Of a stretch of DNA of 64,000 nucleotides, positions 34,782-43,399 are shown piece by piece. The stretch's first letter is position 1. Each line of letters opens with the position of its first letter. This DNA is from Opitutaceae bacterium (GTDB taxonomy: Bacteria; Verrucomicrobiota; Verrucomicrobiia; Opitutales; Opitutaceae): positions 21,162-85,161 of the forward strand of contig PLXS01000009.1 of NCBI GenBank assembly GCA_003151515.1, in the 5' to 3' direction. The notes under the pieces were generated by a model. The model was not told the DNA's origin, searched no databases, and saw only the letters and a program-made list of their open reading frames with translations. Position numbers and translations under genes: made by a program.

Positions 34782-35480
34782 ATGCAGAGAAAGACACCAA
34801 ATGACGCGGGAGCACCGGCACTGGCTAAGCCAATCCAGAGATTCGCGCTGATCATTGTCCTGACGGCCCTGTACCTTGGCCTCGGCATCCTCGGATGGGG
34901 CGGACTGGCGGCCTTCTTCTCGCATCCGGCGCTGACCGCGCTCGCGCTGGGGTTTGTCCTCCTGGCCACCGCGGCCTCCTTCGCCGGTGGAAACCTGAGC
35001 TCCGGAGTGCGGGAGGACCGCGCCGACCGGTGGGTCCTCGCCGCGTTCGGCGTGATCGGCCTTCTCATCGGCTACCTGCCGGCCCTCGCGGACCGGCAGG
35101 CTTTCTGGACGATCGACGGTGACGCCGTCCGCTGGCTCGGGGTCGTTCTCGTCGCCGCCGGCGGCGCCCTGCGGCTCTGGCCGGTCTTTGTGCTCGGTAA
35201 CCGGTTCAGCGGGTTGGTCGCCATCCAGCCTGGGCACACGCTGGTCACCGGCGGCGCCTACGGCGTCATCCGAAACCCCAGCTACCTTGGGCTGCTGGTC
35301 AGCACACTGGGATGGGTGCTGGCCTTCCGCTCGGGGGTCGGTCTGCTGCTGACGGTGCTCTTGCTCCTCCCGCTCATCGCGCGCATCCGCGCCGAGGAGA
35401 GGCTGCTGCAGTCGCAGTTCGGCGACGAATACCGCGCCTACTGCGCGCGGACATACCGGCTGATTCCCGGTATCTATTAG
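34782..35480 (+). CDS. Isoprenylcysteine carboxyl methyltransferase-like membrane protein
   Basis: This 232-residue protein has about five membrane helices and the C-terminal ICMT/PEMT-type SAM-binding region, with TGGAYGVIRNPSYLGLLVS near residue 165 and ERLLQSQFGDEYRAYCARTYRLIP near the end. Bacterial members are annotated as isoprenylcysteine methyltransferases, but their true substrates are mostly unknown. GGAAGGG lies 7 bp before the ATG at 34782 and decides this start over an in-frame TTG at 34761. The 179 bp upstream hold no gene that I can see. Confidence 0.82.
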   Translation: MQRKTPNDAGAPALAKPIQRFALIIVLTALYLGLGILGWGGLAAFFSHPALTALALGFVLLATAASFAGGNLSSGVREDRADRWVLAAFGVIGLLIGYLPALADRQAFWTIDGDAVRWLGVVLVAAGGALRLWPVFVLGNRFSGLVAIQPGHTLVTGGAYGVIRNPSYLGLLVSTLGWVLAFRSGVGLLLTVLLLLPLIARIRAEERLLQSQFGDEYRAYCARTYRLIPGIY

Positions 35481-35568
35481 CGCCTCGCAACGGGGCCCGG
35501 GGCAGGGCGCATGAAAATTTGCAGTTCTCGCTTCCCGGGGCAGGGTTGGATCGAATCCATTCCATCCC

Positions 35569-36069
35569 ATGGCAGACAACCTATCCGACTCCTACATCCA
35601 TCCCACGGGCGCCGCGGCGGGCGCCGTCAACTACAGCGCCCCGGACCTGACGCGGCATCCTCCCCGCAGCCCCAGGACCCGCCTCGGCGGCTACGCCCAC
35701 TTCCCGAGGCTCCTGGACAAGGCGCGGGCTGTCGCTGCGGATACAGCCGGCGACTTCCACTACAACTGCCCCTTCGACCAGCAGTTCTTCAGCTTCACGG
35801 GAATCGATCACGAGGCGTTCATGGCCGAGGTCAAGAAGAGGAAGACTGACTCGGAGATGCTGGCCTATGTTCGGGCCCATTCGCCGCGCAAGCCCTTCGA
35901 GATCGCGGCATGGTCGGCGCAGATGGAGCAATGGGTCCCGACCGTCCCGGATTCGCGGGGCTTCTTCAACGACGTCCATCGCAAGAACGCCCCGGATCGC
36001 GACGACATCGGGACTTGGTTCGAATGGCTGGAGCTCGATGACTACGTGACCTACGGCGGCCGGCCCTGA
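35569..36069 (+). CDS. DUF5069 domain protein
   Basis: This 166-residue soluble protein has the family opening APDLTRHPPRSPRTRLGGYA followed by FPRLLDKARAVAA and YNCPFDQQFFSFTG. DUF5069 proteins are common in Verrucomicrobiota and Planctomycetota and have no established function. There is no signal peptide and no cysteine-metal motif. The stop overlaps the convergent small gene by 19 bp. Confidence 0.85.
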   Translation: MADNLSDSYIHPTGAAAGAVNYSAPDLTRHPPRSPRTRLGGYAHFPRLLDKARAVAADTAGDFHYNCPFDQQFFSFTGIDHEAFMAEVKKRKTDSEMLAYVRAHSPRKPFEIAAWSAQMEQWVPTVPDSRGFFNDVHRKNAPDRDDIGTWFEWLELDDYVTYGGRP

Positions 36070-36377
36070 GCGGTCCTGGCCTCCTGCGGGCCGACGGACG
36101 CCAGCAGCGAGGCGGCGATTGCGGACCATTCGGTATCCAGGCCGCACTTGGCGACCGGACGGCCCGCGCGCCGATACCAGTACCCCGCGTTGCCTAGGTC
36201 CCCCTCCTTGCGGTGCAGGTAGGCGTGGACCCAGGCGCCGTCCGCCGTCTCGTCCACCTGCGCGGTCTCATGCGCCCGGACCCAATCGCCACGTGCATCG
36301 TGCCAAAGGGCGAGGAGTGCTTTGCCAGCGCCCGGGGGCGGGCCCTTCGCGCATTCCCTGAGCTCGTTCGCCGTCAT
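36051..36377 (-). CDS. Conserved hypothetical small protein
   Basis: This 108-residue soluble protein has LLALWHDARGDWVRAHETAQ and DGAWVHAYLHRKEGDLGNA, then YWYRRAGRP. This pattern occurs in short uncharacterised proteins of several Gram-negative groups and resembles one degenerate TPR/Sel1-like helix pair. I do not know its function. The ATG at 36377 is chosen because the upstream extension in this frame is only Arg-rich read-through. It is separated by 23 bp from the end of the amidohydrolase gene. Confidence 0.72.
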   Translation of the reverse strand: MTANELRECAKGPPPGAGKALLALWHDARGDWVRAHETAQVDETADGAWVHAYLHRKEGDLGNAGYWYRRAGRPVAKCGLDTEWSAIAASLLASVGPQEARTAQGRPP

Positions 36378-36400
36378 GGCCCTGATGCCCGGGCCCGCGC

Positions 36401-37696
36401 CTACGGGTTCTTGTAGACGACCCCGCCCTTCATGACGAAGGACACTTTGCGAACAAGGCTGATGTCGGCGAGGGGATCGCCGGGCACGGCGGTCAGGTCC
36501 GCGTACCTCCCGGGCGCCACGGTCCCGATGTTCTTCTCGTCGCCGATGAGCTTCGCGGCCTCGCGGGTCGCGCACTGGATCGCCTGCATGGGGGGCATGC
36601 CGGCCTCGACCATGTAGACGAACTCCTGGGCGTTGTCCCCGTGCGCGCTGACGCCGGTGTCCGTGCCGAAGGCGATCTTTACCCCGCCCTGGTAGGCGCG
36701 CTGGAACGTCGCGAGGATGAGGGGGCCGACCGCCATCGCCTTGGGCACGATCATCGGCGGGAAATACCCGGGCACCGACGCCTGCTGGGCGACGAAGCGC
36801 CCGGCGCTGATCGTCGGCACGTAGTAGGTGCCGTGCTGCTTCATCAGGGCGATGACCTCGTCGGTCATGTAGGTGCCGTGCTCGATCGAGTCGACGCCCG
36901 CCTCGACCGCCCGGCGGATGGCCTCGTTGCCGTGCGCATGCACCGCCACCTTCATCCCGTAGTCATGGGCCGTCTCGACGACCGCACGGATCTCCTCCTC
37001 GGTCATCTGGGGGTTCTGGACGCTCTTCTCGATGGAGAGGACGCCGGCGCTGGCCATGATCTTGATCAGGTCGCAGCCGTCCTTGTAGTGCTGGCGCACG
37101 GCCTTTCGGGCCTCGTCCGGTCCGTTGAAGACGCCGTCGTCGATCGTCGGGTGCCCGGCGAACCGGTGGGCAAGCCCGTCCGTGAAGTCTGCGTGGCCCC
37201 CGGTTGTCGAGAGGGCCTGGCCGGCGGTGTAGATCCTCGGGCCCTCGGCCATCCCCAGCGATATCGCGCGGCGAAGGGCGAGCGTGGAGCCCTCGTGGTC
37301 GCCCAGGTTGCGCACCGACGTGAATCCGGCGAGGAGCGTCTTCCTGGCGTAGTACGCCGCCCTGAGCGCATAGTCCCCGGGCTCCGAGGTGACGATCGTG
37401 CCCAGCATGTTGGGGGCGGTCTGCATGTCCAGGTGCACGTGGCAGTCGATCCACCCGGGCATCACCGTCGCGGACTTCAGCTCGATCACCGAGTCGCCCG
37501 CTCCCGCGGCCGCGTAGCCCTGCTCGACGCGGGCGATGCGATCGCCGTCGACGACGACGGTCACCTCCTTGAGGGGGGCGTCGGAGACCCCGTCAATCAG
37601 GGCGCCGCAGTGGACGAGGGTCGAGGCGGGGAGGGTGGCGGGGAACGCGAGGAGGGCCGACGCAGCCGCGACCAGGGCGGGGAGTGGCAGTTTCAT
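36401..37696 (-). CDS. Secreted amidohydrolase (prolidase / imidazolonepropionase-like)
   Basis: This 431-residue metal-dependent amidohydrolase has a signal peptide (MKLPLPALVAAASALLAFP, cut near ASTL). The first metal motif is VMPGWIDCHVHLDMQ. The carbamylated-Lys region is GCDLIKIMASAGVLS. VAVHAHGNEAIRRAVEAG and DSIEHGTYM carry the metal histidines, and AFGTDTGVSAHGD carries the final Asp. This subfamily includes Xaa-Pro and Xaa-Arg dipeptidases. It diverges from an M28 peptidase gene (106-bp gap), so a shared role in extracytoplasmic peptide use is plausible. Confidence 0.88.
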   Translation of the reverse strand: MKLPLPALVAAASALLAFPATLPASTLVHCGALIDGVSDAPLKEVTVVVDGDRIARVEQGYAAAGAGDSVIELKSATVMPGWIDCHVHLDMQTAPNMLGTIVTSEPGDYALRAAYYARKTLLAGFTSVRNLGDHEGSTLALRRAISLGMAEGPRIYTAGQALSTTGGHADFTDGLAHRFAGHPTIDDGVFNGPDEARKAVRQHYKDGCDLIKIMASAGVLSIEKSVQNPQMTEEEIRAVVETAHDYGMKVAVHAHGNEAIRRAVEAGVDSIEHGTYMTDEVIALMKQHGTYYVPTISAGRFVAQQASVPGYFPPMIVPKAMAVGPLILATFQRAYQGGVKIAFGTDTGVSAHGDNAQEFVYMVEAGMPPMQAIQCATREAAKLIGDEKNIGTVAPGRYADLTAVPGDPLADISLVRKVSFVMKGGVVYKNP

Positions 37697-37802
37697 GGGC
37701 GCGATTATTGCGCCCGGCCCGCGGCGCACAACAGCGCAGTGTGCGCCGCCCGGCGCGCGGAGCCCTTGACTCGACCGCCGGCCTGCGCTCACTGGGTTGC
37801 CC

Positions 37803-39185
37803 ATGCGCGCCAGCGCCCCGCTCATCCTTGCCGCGTCGGTCCTGGCGGCGCCTGTCGGCGCCGCCGAAGCCCCGGCCGCGCAGCGGCCGCCGGTCATCGA
37901 CCCCGAGATCCAGGCGATCGTCGGCGACGTGTCGGCCGAGCGGATCCAGCGCTCGATCTACGTGCTGGCGAGCTTCAAGACCCGCCAAACCCTCTCCGAC
38001 CCGCTGCCGAGCGGCGACGGGATCGGCGGCGCCGCGTCCTGGATCCACGCGGAGTTCGACCGGATCTCCAAGGAGTCAGCCGGCCGCCTGGTCGTCGCCC
38101 TGGACACCTTCGAGCAGCCGCCCGCGCCGCCGCGCATAACCAGGAAGGTCGAGATAACCAACATCGTGGCGACCCTTCCGGGGACGGACCCGAACCCGCG
38201 GGTCCTCGTCATAAGCGGGCACTATGACTCCATGCCGACAAGCGTACTCGACTCGGCGAGCGCGGCGCCCGGGGCGGACGACGACGCGTCCGGCACGGCC
38301 GCCGTCCTCGAGCTGGCGCGCGTCATGTCGCGCTACAAGTTCCGCGCGACGATCATCTTCATCGCCGTGGCGGGCGAGGAGCAGGGGCTGCACGGCTCGG
38401 CCCACTGGGCCAAGGCCGCCAGGGATGCGAACATGAACATCGAGGCCATGCTGGACAACGACATCATCGGGAGCAGCCGGGCCGAGGACGGCACGGTCGA
38501 CCGCTCCACCGTGCGGCTCTTCGCGCAGGGCGTGGCGCCTACCCCCACCGTGGACGATGCGACGCTGGCCATGCTGCGGGCCGGCGGCGAGAACGACACG
38601 GCGCCCCGCGAGCTCGCACGCGCCGTGCGGGAGATCGCCGGGGTGTACGTCCCGCAGATGAAGGTACGCATCGTCTACAGGGTGGACAGGTACCTGAGGG
38701 GGGGCGACCACCTGCCGTTCCTCGCGCTCGGCTACCCAGCGGTGAGGTTCACCGAGCCGGCCGAAGACTTCCGCAGGCAGCACCAGAACGTGCGCGAGGA
38801 GAAGGGAGTGCAGTACGGCGACACGCCCGACCACGTGGACTTCGCCTACACGGCCGACGTGGCGCGCGTCAACGGCGCGGCCCTTGCCGTCCTCGCCCGC
38901 GCGCCGGCGCCGCCTGCCGGCGTGCAGATCGAGGCCGCGCGGCTTGAGAACGACACGACGCTTCGCTGGGCGCCCAACGCCGAGGAGGACCTGGCGGGCT
39001 ACCGCGTCGTCTGGCGCGAGACGACCTCCCCGTTCTGGGAGCACTCGCTCGACGTCCCGAAGGACGCGACCCGGACGACGGTGCGGGGCGTTTCAAAGGA
39101 TAACGTGATATTCGGCGTCGAGGCCGTTGACGCGGCCGGGCACGCGAGCCGCGCCGTCTTCCCAAGCGCCCGAAGGACGCTCTAG
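37803..39185 (+). CDS. Secreted M28 family zinc peptidase
   Basis: This 460-residue protein has a signal peptide (MRASAPLILAASVLAAPVGAAEA). Zinc ligands of the M28 fold are visible: His-Asp in ISGHYDSMPTS, Asp in GADDDASGTAA and the Glu pair in VAGEEQGLHGSAHWA. GGDHLPFLALGYPAVRFTE near residue 310 supplies the last His. The C-terminal 90 residues look like a fibronectin-III-like beta domain (TTLRWAPNAEEDLAGYRVVW). It likely acts as an aminopeptidase in the periplasm or outside. The ATG at 37803 is used. The next gene starts 7 bp after its stop. Confidence 0.9.
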   Translation: MRASAPLILAASVLAAPVGAAEAPAAQRPPVIDPEIQAIVGDVSAERIQRSIYVLASFKTRQTLSDPLPSGDGIGGAASWIHAEFDRISKESAGRLVVALDTFEQPPAPPRITRKVEITNIVATLPGTDPNPRVLVISGHYDSMPTSVLDSASAAPGADDDASGTAAVLELARVMSRYKFRATIIFIAVAGEEQGLHGSAHWAKAARDANMNIEAMLDNDIIGSSRAEDGTVDRSTVRLFAQGVAPTPTVDDATLAMLRAGGENDTAPRELARAVREIAGVYVPQMKVRIVYRVDRYLRGGDHLPFLALGYPAVRFTEPAEDFRRQHQNVREEKGVQYGDTPDHVDFAYTADVARVNGAALAVLARAPAPPAGVQIEAARLENDTTLRWAPNAEEDLAGYRVVWRETTSPFWEHSLDVPKDATRTTVRGVSKDNVIFGVEAVDAAGHASRAVFPSARRTL

Positions 39186-39192
39186 GCCCCGC

Positions 39193-39948
39193 GTGACGGA
39201 GGAGATTCAGCTGGACTGGTTCGGGGACCTCTCGCCAGTCGCGGGCGTGCCCCGCTCGCCCCCCGGCGACGACGCCCGCCCGAAAGATGCGGTCGTCTTC
39301 AGGAGAAGCGCCACGGCCCGCAACTACAGGCTCTCCCTCGGCCGCGACGGCGTCGCCGTCGCGACCATCCCGGCGCGAGGGTCCGTGCGCGAGGCGCAGC
39401 GCTTCGTCGAGCGCAACCGGGGATGGCTTGCGAGGGCGCGTGAGCGCCAGAGCCTGAGGCCCCGGGCGGCCCAGGTATGGACCGTGGGCACGCAGCTTCT
39501 CTGGCGCGGCGCGTTCGAGCGGATCCGCCCTGCGAGCGAGGGCGCCCGCCCCAGCGTCTGCCTCGGCGCCGACGTCTTCCGCGTCCCGGGTCTGGAGGGA
39601 GACCTGAGGCCCGCCCTTGAGCCGCGCTTCCAGCGGCTGGCCAGGATCGAGCTGCCCGCCCGCGCGTGGGAGCTCGCGGCGCGCACGCGCATGAATGTGA
39701 CCCGCGTCTCGGTCCGCGACCAGCGCTCGCGCTGGGGCTCTTGCGCGGCGTCGGGATCCATCTCGCTCAACTGGCGCCTGATCCAGGCACCCGAGAGCGT
39801 CAGGGACTACATCATCCTCCACGAGCTCATGCACCTGCGGGAGATGAACCACTCGGCGAGGTTCTGGTCGTGCGTCGAGGAGGTGTTCCCCGCCTGGCGC
39901 GAGGCCGAGAGGTGGATAAAGCGCAACGGCGGCCACGCGGGACTCTGA
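39193..39948 (+). CDS. YgjP-type M48/SprT-like metalloprotease domain protein
   Basis: This 251-residue soluble protein has the C-terminal family signature DQRSRWGSCAASGSISLNWR, then IILHELMHLREMNHS. HELMH are the zinc ligands with catalytic Glu, and the third ligand is HSARFW. The N-terminal half has the RRSATARNYRLSLGRDG strand region typical of YgjP (DUF45) proteins. The GTG start at 39193 follows the peptidase stop by 7 bp. The cellular role of YgjP is not established. Confidence 0.87.
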   Translation: MTEEIQLDWFGDLSPVAGVPRSPPGDDARPKDAVVFRRSATARNYRLSLGRDGVAVATIPARGSVREAQRFVERNRGWLARARERQSLRPRAAQVWTVGTQLLWRGAFERIRPASEGARPSVCLGADVFRVPGLEGDLRPALEPRFQRLARIELPARAWELAARTRMNVTRVSVRDQRSRWGSCAASGSISLNWRLIQAPESVRDYIILHELMHLREMNHSARFWSCVEEVFPAWREAERWIKRNGGHAGL

Positions 39949-40001
39949 CGGAACGCAAGCGCCCGGGCGCTGTCGCATGGCAAGCGACGAAAGACCGAAC
40001 C

Positions 40002-40232
40002 ATGGGACGCAGACGAGAGCCAACAGAGCGCGCGGGAGGGGCAAGGAGCCGCCTGCTCGCGGCGGGGCGGAGGGGACGCAGGGCTGCGCGGACCCTGGCC
40101 CGCGCGACGCTTCTCGCCGCGGGAATCGCCGCGAGCCAGATCAGCCTTCCGGACACGGACCCGAGGTTCCAACTCTTCAACCCCGCGGTCGTCGACCGCC
40201 TCCACGAGCCGATCAGCCGCTGCCGCGAGTAG
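40002..40232 (+). CDS. Small Arg-rich membrane-associated protein (hypothetical)
   Basis: This 76-residue frame starts at an ATG at 40002. It has an Arg-rich N-terminus, one hydrophobic stretch (ARATLLAAGIAAS) and a more ordinary C-terminus, PDTDPRFQLFNPAVVDRLHE. The C-terminal part has a balanced composition, unlike the Arg/Pro/Gly-rich competing frames. This is the reason for choosing it, but support is weak. It lies between ygjP and the convergent FKBP gene. Confidence 0.4.
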   Translation: MGRRREPTERAGGARSRLLAAGRRGRRAARTLARATLLAAGIAASQISLPDTDPRFQLFNPAVVDRLHEPISRCRE

Positions 40233-40236
40233 GCTC

Positions 40237-40770
40237 TTAGTGAAAGTCGACGAGCTCCACCTCGAACACGAGCGTGGCGCGCGCCGGTATGTACGGGGGG
40301 CGGCCGGCCTCGCCGTAGGCCAGCCAGTACGGGATGATGAGGGTGCGCCTCGCGCCCTTCTTCATCGTCAGCAGGGCCTCGTCCCATCCCTTGATCACCT
40401 TGCCCACGCCGACCTGCGTCACGAACGGATGCCCCGTCCGGTACGAGCTGTCGAAGGGCGTTCCGTCCAAGAGTCGTCCGTCATAGTTGGCGACGACCGT
40501 GTCGCCGATCCTCGGGGTGGCGCTGCCGATGCCCGGGTCGCGGTTGATGTACATGAGGCCGGACGGGGTCCTGTAGGCGGTCGGATACTTCCTGGATATG
40601 AAGAGCGCGTCCTCGGTCGAGAGCTGCGGGGACGTCTCCGCGAGGGCGGCCCTCATGGCGAAGTTGATGGGCTCGCCGGGATTCTTGCGCGCGAAGATCC
40701 CGGAGCGCACCACGATCGCCAGCGTGAGCAGCACCAGTCCCAGCAGGACGAGATAGACGAAGCTCCTCAT
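40237..40770 (-). CDS. Membrane-anchored FKBP-type peptidyl-prolyl isomerase
   Basis: This 177-residue protein has one N-terminal membrane helix (SFVYLVLLGLVLLTLAIVV) as anchor or uncleaved signal. A C-terminal FKBP domain covers residues 75-177: GDTVVANYDGRLLDGTPFDSS, VGVGKVIKGWDEALLTMKKG and LAYGEAGRPPYIPARATLVF. These contain the standard active-site aromatic and Asp positions. It probably assists folding in the periplasm. The ATG at 40770 is chosen, because longer frames upstream lack similarity. It is divergent from the ABC ATPase gene. Confidence 0.9.
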   Translation of the reverse strand: MRSFVYLVLLGLVLLTLAIVVRSGIFARKNPGEPINFAMRAALAETSPQLSTEDALFISRKYPTAYRTPSGLMYINRDPGIGSATPRIGDTVVANYDGRLLDGTPFDSSYRTGHPFVTQVGVGKVIKGWDEALLTMKKGARRTLIIPYWLAYGEAGRPPYIPARATLVFEVELVDFH

Positions 40771-40874
40771 AGGGGTTGGCTGTGGACCAAAGCCACGCGC
40801 CGCGCGATGGCAACACGACTTTTCCACAAAAAGACTCGTTGCCATCCCCGCCGGCAGCGCTTTCACAAGCAGCG

Positions 40875-41837
40875 ATGCCGACGCAGCGAGACGCCAACGC
40901 CGACGCCCCGGGGCCCGCCGTCGACGTTCGCTCGCTCGTCAAGCACTACGGCAAGGTCGAGGCCCTGCGCGGGGTCGACCTGCGGGTGGACCGGGGCGAG
41001 ATGTTCGCCCTGCTCGGGCCCAACGGCGCGGGCAAGACCACGCTCTTCTCCATCCTGGCGACCCTGCGCTCGCCGACCTCAGGCGAGGCGAGGGTGATGG
41101 GACGCGACGTCGTGACGGAGCGCGACGCCGTCCGGCGGGAGATGGGAATCGTCTTCCAGGAGCCCGCGATAGAGCAGCGCCTGAGCGGCCGCGACAACCT
41201 CGTCCTCATGGGCCTTCTCTACGGCCTCTCCCTCGCGGCGGCCCGCCGCCGGGCCGCCGAGATCCTGACGCAGCTGGGCCTGGGGGAGGCCGGGGACCGC
41301 AGGGCCCAGCAGCTGTCGGGGGGGCAGCGCCGCAAGCTCGAGCTCGCCCGCGCCCTGGTCACGGACCCGGGAATCCTGTTCCTTGACGAAGCGACGCTCG
41401 GGCTGGACGTCGACGCCCGCCGCGTCTTCTGGGGCCACATCCGCGGCCTTGCCGACGCGGGCCGAACCGTATTCTTCACGACCCACTACATGGTGGAGGC
41501 CGAGGTGGCCGACAGGATCGCCCTCATCGACAAGGGCCGGATCGTAGCCCTGGGCACCCCGCGCGAGCTCAAGGCGCGGCTCGGGGGCGGCATCGTCACC
41601 CTGACGACGGGGGACGACGCGCGGGCCCGCCAGTGGCTCGCAGAGCACGGGTTCACGCCCGAGCCGGGCGGCCAGGCCATCATCCTCCTCCACGCCGACC
41701 CGGCGGCGGTGCTGCCCGACCTGCTGCGCAACCTGCCGGTGCGGGTCGAACGCGCCGAGGTCCACGCGCCGAGCCTCGAGGACGTCTTCCTCAAGCTCAC
41801 GGGCAGGGGCCTCGACGGGGAAAACGACAAGCCATGA
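40875..41837 (+). CDS. ABC transporter ATP-binding protein (DrrA/NodI-like)
   Basis: This 320-residue ATPase has Walker A in GPNGAGKTTLF near residue 53, the signature LSGGQRRKLELARAL, Walker B in GILFLDEATLGLDVD and the switch His in FFTTHYMVEAE. The C-terminal extension after residue 230 is typical of DrrA/CcmA-type export ATPases. The ATG at 40875 is the likely start. The stop overlaps the permease start (ATGA). The transporter probably exports a hydrophobic or lipid-like compound, and the substrate cannot be inferred. Confidence 0.9.
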   Translation: MPTQRDANADAPGPAVDVRSLVKHYGKVEALRGVDLRVDRGEMFALLGPNGAGKTTLFSILATLRSPTSGEARVMGRDVVTERDAVRREMGIVFQEPAIEQRLSGRDNLVLMGLLYGLSLAAARRRAAEILTQLGLGEAGDRRAQQLSGGQRRKLELARALVTDPGILFLDEATLGLDVDARRVFWGHIRGLADAGRTVFFTTHYMVEAEVADRIALIDKGRIVALGTPRELKARLGGGIVTLTTGDDARARQWLAEHGFTPEPGGQAIILLHADPAAVLPDLLRNLPVRVERAEVHAPSLEDVFLKLTGRGLDGENDKP

Positions 41838-42616
41838 TACGGGGCATCCTCGCCATCGTCATCCTCGACCTGAAGCGGTTCTGGCAGGACCGGGCCCGCC
41901 TGGTCGCCGGCCTCGTGCAGCCGCTGCTCTACCTCTTCGTTCTGGGGGCTGGGATCGGCGCGAGCTCCAGGATGGGCGGGGGCGACTACAGGCGCTTCAT
42001 CTTCCCGGGGACGATGGGGCTGTCGCTTCTGTTCACGGCGACGTTCTCGGCGATCACGATCGTCTTCGACCGCCAGATCGGCTTCTTCAAGGCGGTGCTC
42101 GTGGCTCCGGTGCCCAGGTCCGCCATCGCGGTGGGCAAGATACTCTCGGGAGCCATCCAGTCTTTCGCGCAGGGCCTTGTCCTGCTTCCCTTTGCGCCGC
42201 TGGCCGGCGCGCCCCTCGACCTGCTGGAGGTGGTCGAGACGCTGGGGGCCATGGCGCTCGCCTCGCTCACCTTCTCCTCGATAGGCGTGGCCTTTGCCTG
42301 CCGCTTCAACTCGACGACGGTCTTCCCTATCGTGAGCAACGCGGTGCTCCTTCCCATGTTCTTCCTTTCCGGCGGTCTCTACCCGCTCGATCTCGCCCCG
42401 CATTGGATGCAGGTGGCCGCGCACTTCGACCCGGTGGCCTACAGCGTCGACCTCATGCGCGGCGCGATCCTCGGCAGGTTCTTCTTCCCCGTCCCCCTTT
42501 CCCTGGGCGCGCTCGCGTTCGTCATAACGGCCCTCGCCCTCGAGGCCGTGCGTATCTTCAACCGGGGCGAGGACGACTCGAGCCTGGGAGCCAGCCGGTT
42601 CAGGTGGCGGCGGTAG
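41834..42616 (+). CDS. ABC-2 type transporter permease
   Basis: This 260-residue protein has six hydrophobic segments and the ABC-2 family pattern: FWQDRARLVAGLVQPLLYLF at the start, RQIGFFKAVLVAPVPRSAI near residue 80 and FLSGGLYPLDLAPHWMQ near residue 178. Partner of the ATPase gene, which it overlaps by 4 bp. The two-gene layout matches DrrAB/NodIJ exporters. Confidence 0.9.
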   Translation: MIRGILAIVILDLKRFWQDRARLVAGLVQPLLYLFVLGAGIGASSRMGGGDYRRFIFPGTMGLSLLFTATFSAITIVFDRQIGFFKAVLVAPVPRSAIAVGKILSGAIQSFAQGLVLLPFAPLAGAPLDLLEVVETLGAMALASLTFSSIGVAFACRFNSTTVFPIVSNAVLLPMFFLSGGLYPLDLAPHWMQVAAHFDPVAYSVDLMRGAILGRFFFPVPLSLGALAFVITALALEAVRIFNRGEDDSSLGASRFRWRR

Positions 42617-42626
42617 GCCGCGCCCG

Positions 42627-43007
42627 TCACATGTGGTACGTGATCGTCCGGGTGCCGGCGACGCCGCCAACCGTTATCGTGATCGCCTGCGTGTAGTTCT
42701 GTGGGTACACCTCGCTTGCGATCGTGTTCAGCGCCTTGATGTAGGAGGTCGGCCCCACGAGATCTCCCAGGCTCACCGTTGAGACTCCTGATTCCAGAAA
42801 ATACTGGTCCGCGGCCGACGAAAGCTGTCGGGCGTTGTTAAGTACCGCCTTGTCCTGCGAAGCTTCGGTCACTCGCCGGAAAGCCGGAATCGCCATCGTG
42901 GCCAGGAGGCCAATGATGACGACGACAATCATTATTTCAACGAGGGTAAACCCCCGGTAAGCAGCGGGGTATGATGAATGCATGAATTGGCCGCGCTTAT
43001 TGGCCAT
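42627..43007 (-). CDS. Type IV prepilin-like protein (N-methylated pseudopilin/pilin)
   Basis: This 126-residue protein has the prepilin peptidase site RG/FTLVEIMIVVVIIGLLA, with Glu at position 5 of the mature form and the usual hydrophobic helix. The rest is a short globular head (NNARQLSSAADQYFLESGVS) of the kind very common in Opitutaceae. Starts at 43007 (19-residue leader) or 42983 (11-residue leader) are both possible, and no ribosome-binding site decides. No pilus assembly genes are adjacent. It could be a major pilin or a type II secretion pseudopilin. Confidence 0.85.
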   Translation of the reverse strand: MANKRGQFMHSSYPAAYRGFTLVEIMIVVVIIGLLATMAIPAFRRVTEASQDKAVLNNARQLSSAADQYFLESGVSTVSLGDLVGPTSYIKALNTIASEVYPQNYTQAITITVGGVAGTRTITYHM

Positions 43008-43399
43008 CGATAATCTGCCACGAATTGCATGCAAAGGCACGCGGGTAGTGCCATCTGGTGCAAAGTAATGGCAAAAAATTGTAAAAGTGATTAATTACTT
43101 CTGTGGATAAACTAGGGTCAGGTCCTATATGAACAGCACGCCGCATAAAATGTCGAGTCGGCATTTTGGGTGTGCACCTCATGTAAGTGGCTTCGGTGTA
43201 GCGAGTTTTTCTATCAAGAACTCCGGTATTCTATCGACGGAGGATTCTGTTTGCCGTCCCGGAGTTTGTAAAAATTTTGGTAAATTGGATTTCGCGTTGC
43301 CCAAAAATCCGTCCGCGCGCCTGCGCGATTGCGCAACAATGGCGTCGATCGCCATTGCCAGGGAGCCGTTCGCCCGCACTTCACCGGGGCCGGCGCCCC
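43008..43399. other. AT-richer intergenic region of about 390 bp
   Basis: There is no convincing gene here. It is the longest AT-rich stretch of the window (about 43040-43300) and presumably holds the pilin promoter. Two hairpin-forming repeats lie at its right end, 43322-43335 (TGCGC-gatt-GCGCA) and 43337-43357 (CAATGGCG-tcgat-CGCCATTG). They sit just downstream of the minus-strand ppnP gene and may stop its transcript or serve as a regulator site. Confidence 0.55.
43322..43357. repeat. Two adjacent inverted repeats
   Basis: A 5-bp inverted repeat with a 4-nt loop (43322-43335) is followed at once by an 8-bp inverted repeat with a 5-nt centre (43337-43357). They are 40 to 80 bp past the ppnP stop. 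There is no T run on either side, so ordinary intrinsic termination is not clear. Confidence 0.5.

Noticed and set aside
39977..40240. Alternative 87-codon plus-strand frame overlapping the small gene at 40002
   Set aside because: The product is Arg/Gly/Pro-rich throughout, without the hydrophobic helix and balanced C-terminus of the chosen frame.
43008..43060. TGGCAC upstream of the prepilin as a sigma-54 -24 box
   Set aside because: No GC occurs at the required 10-bp distance. Pilin genes often use sigma-54, but the sequence does not support it here.
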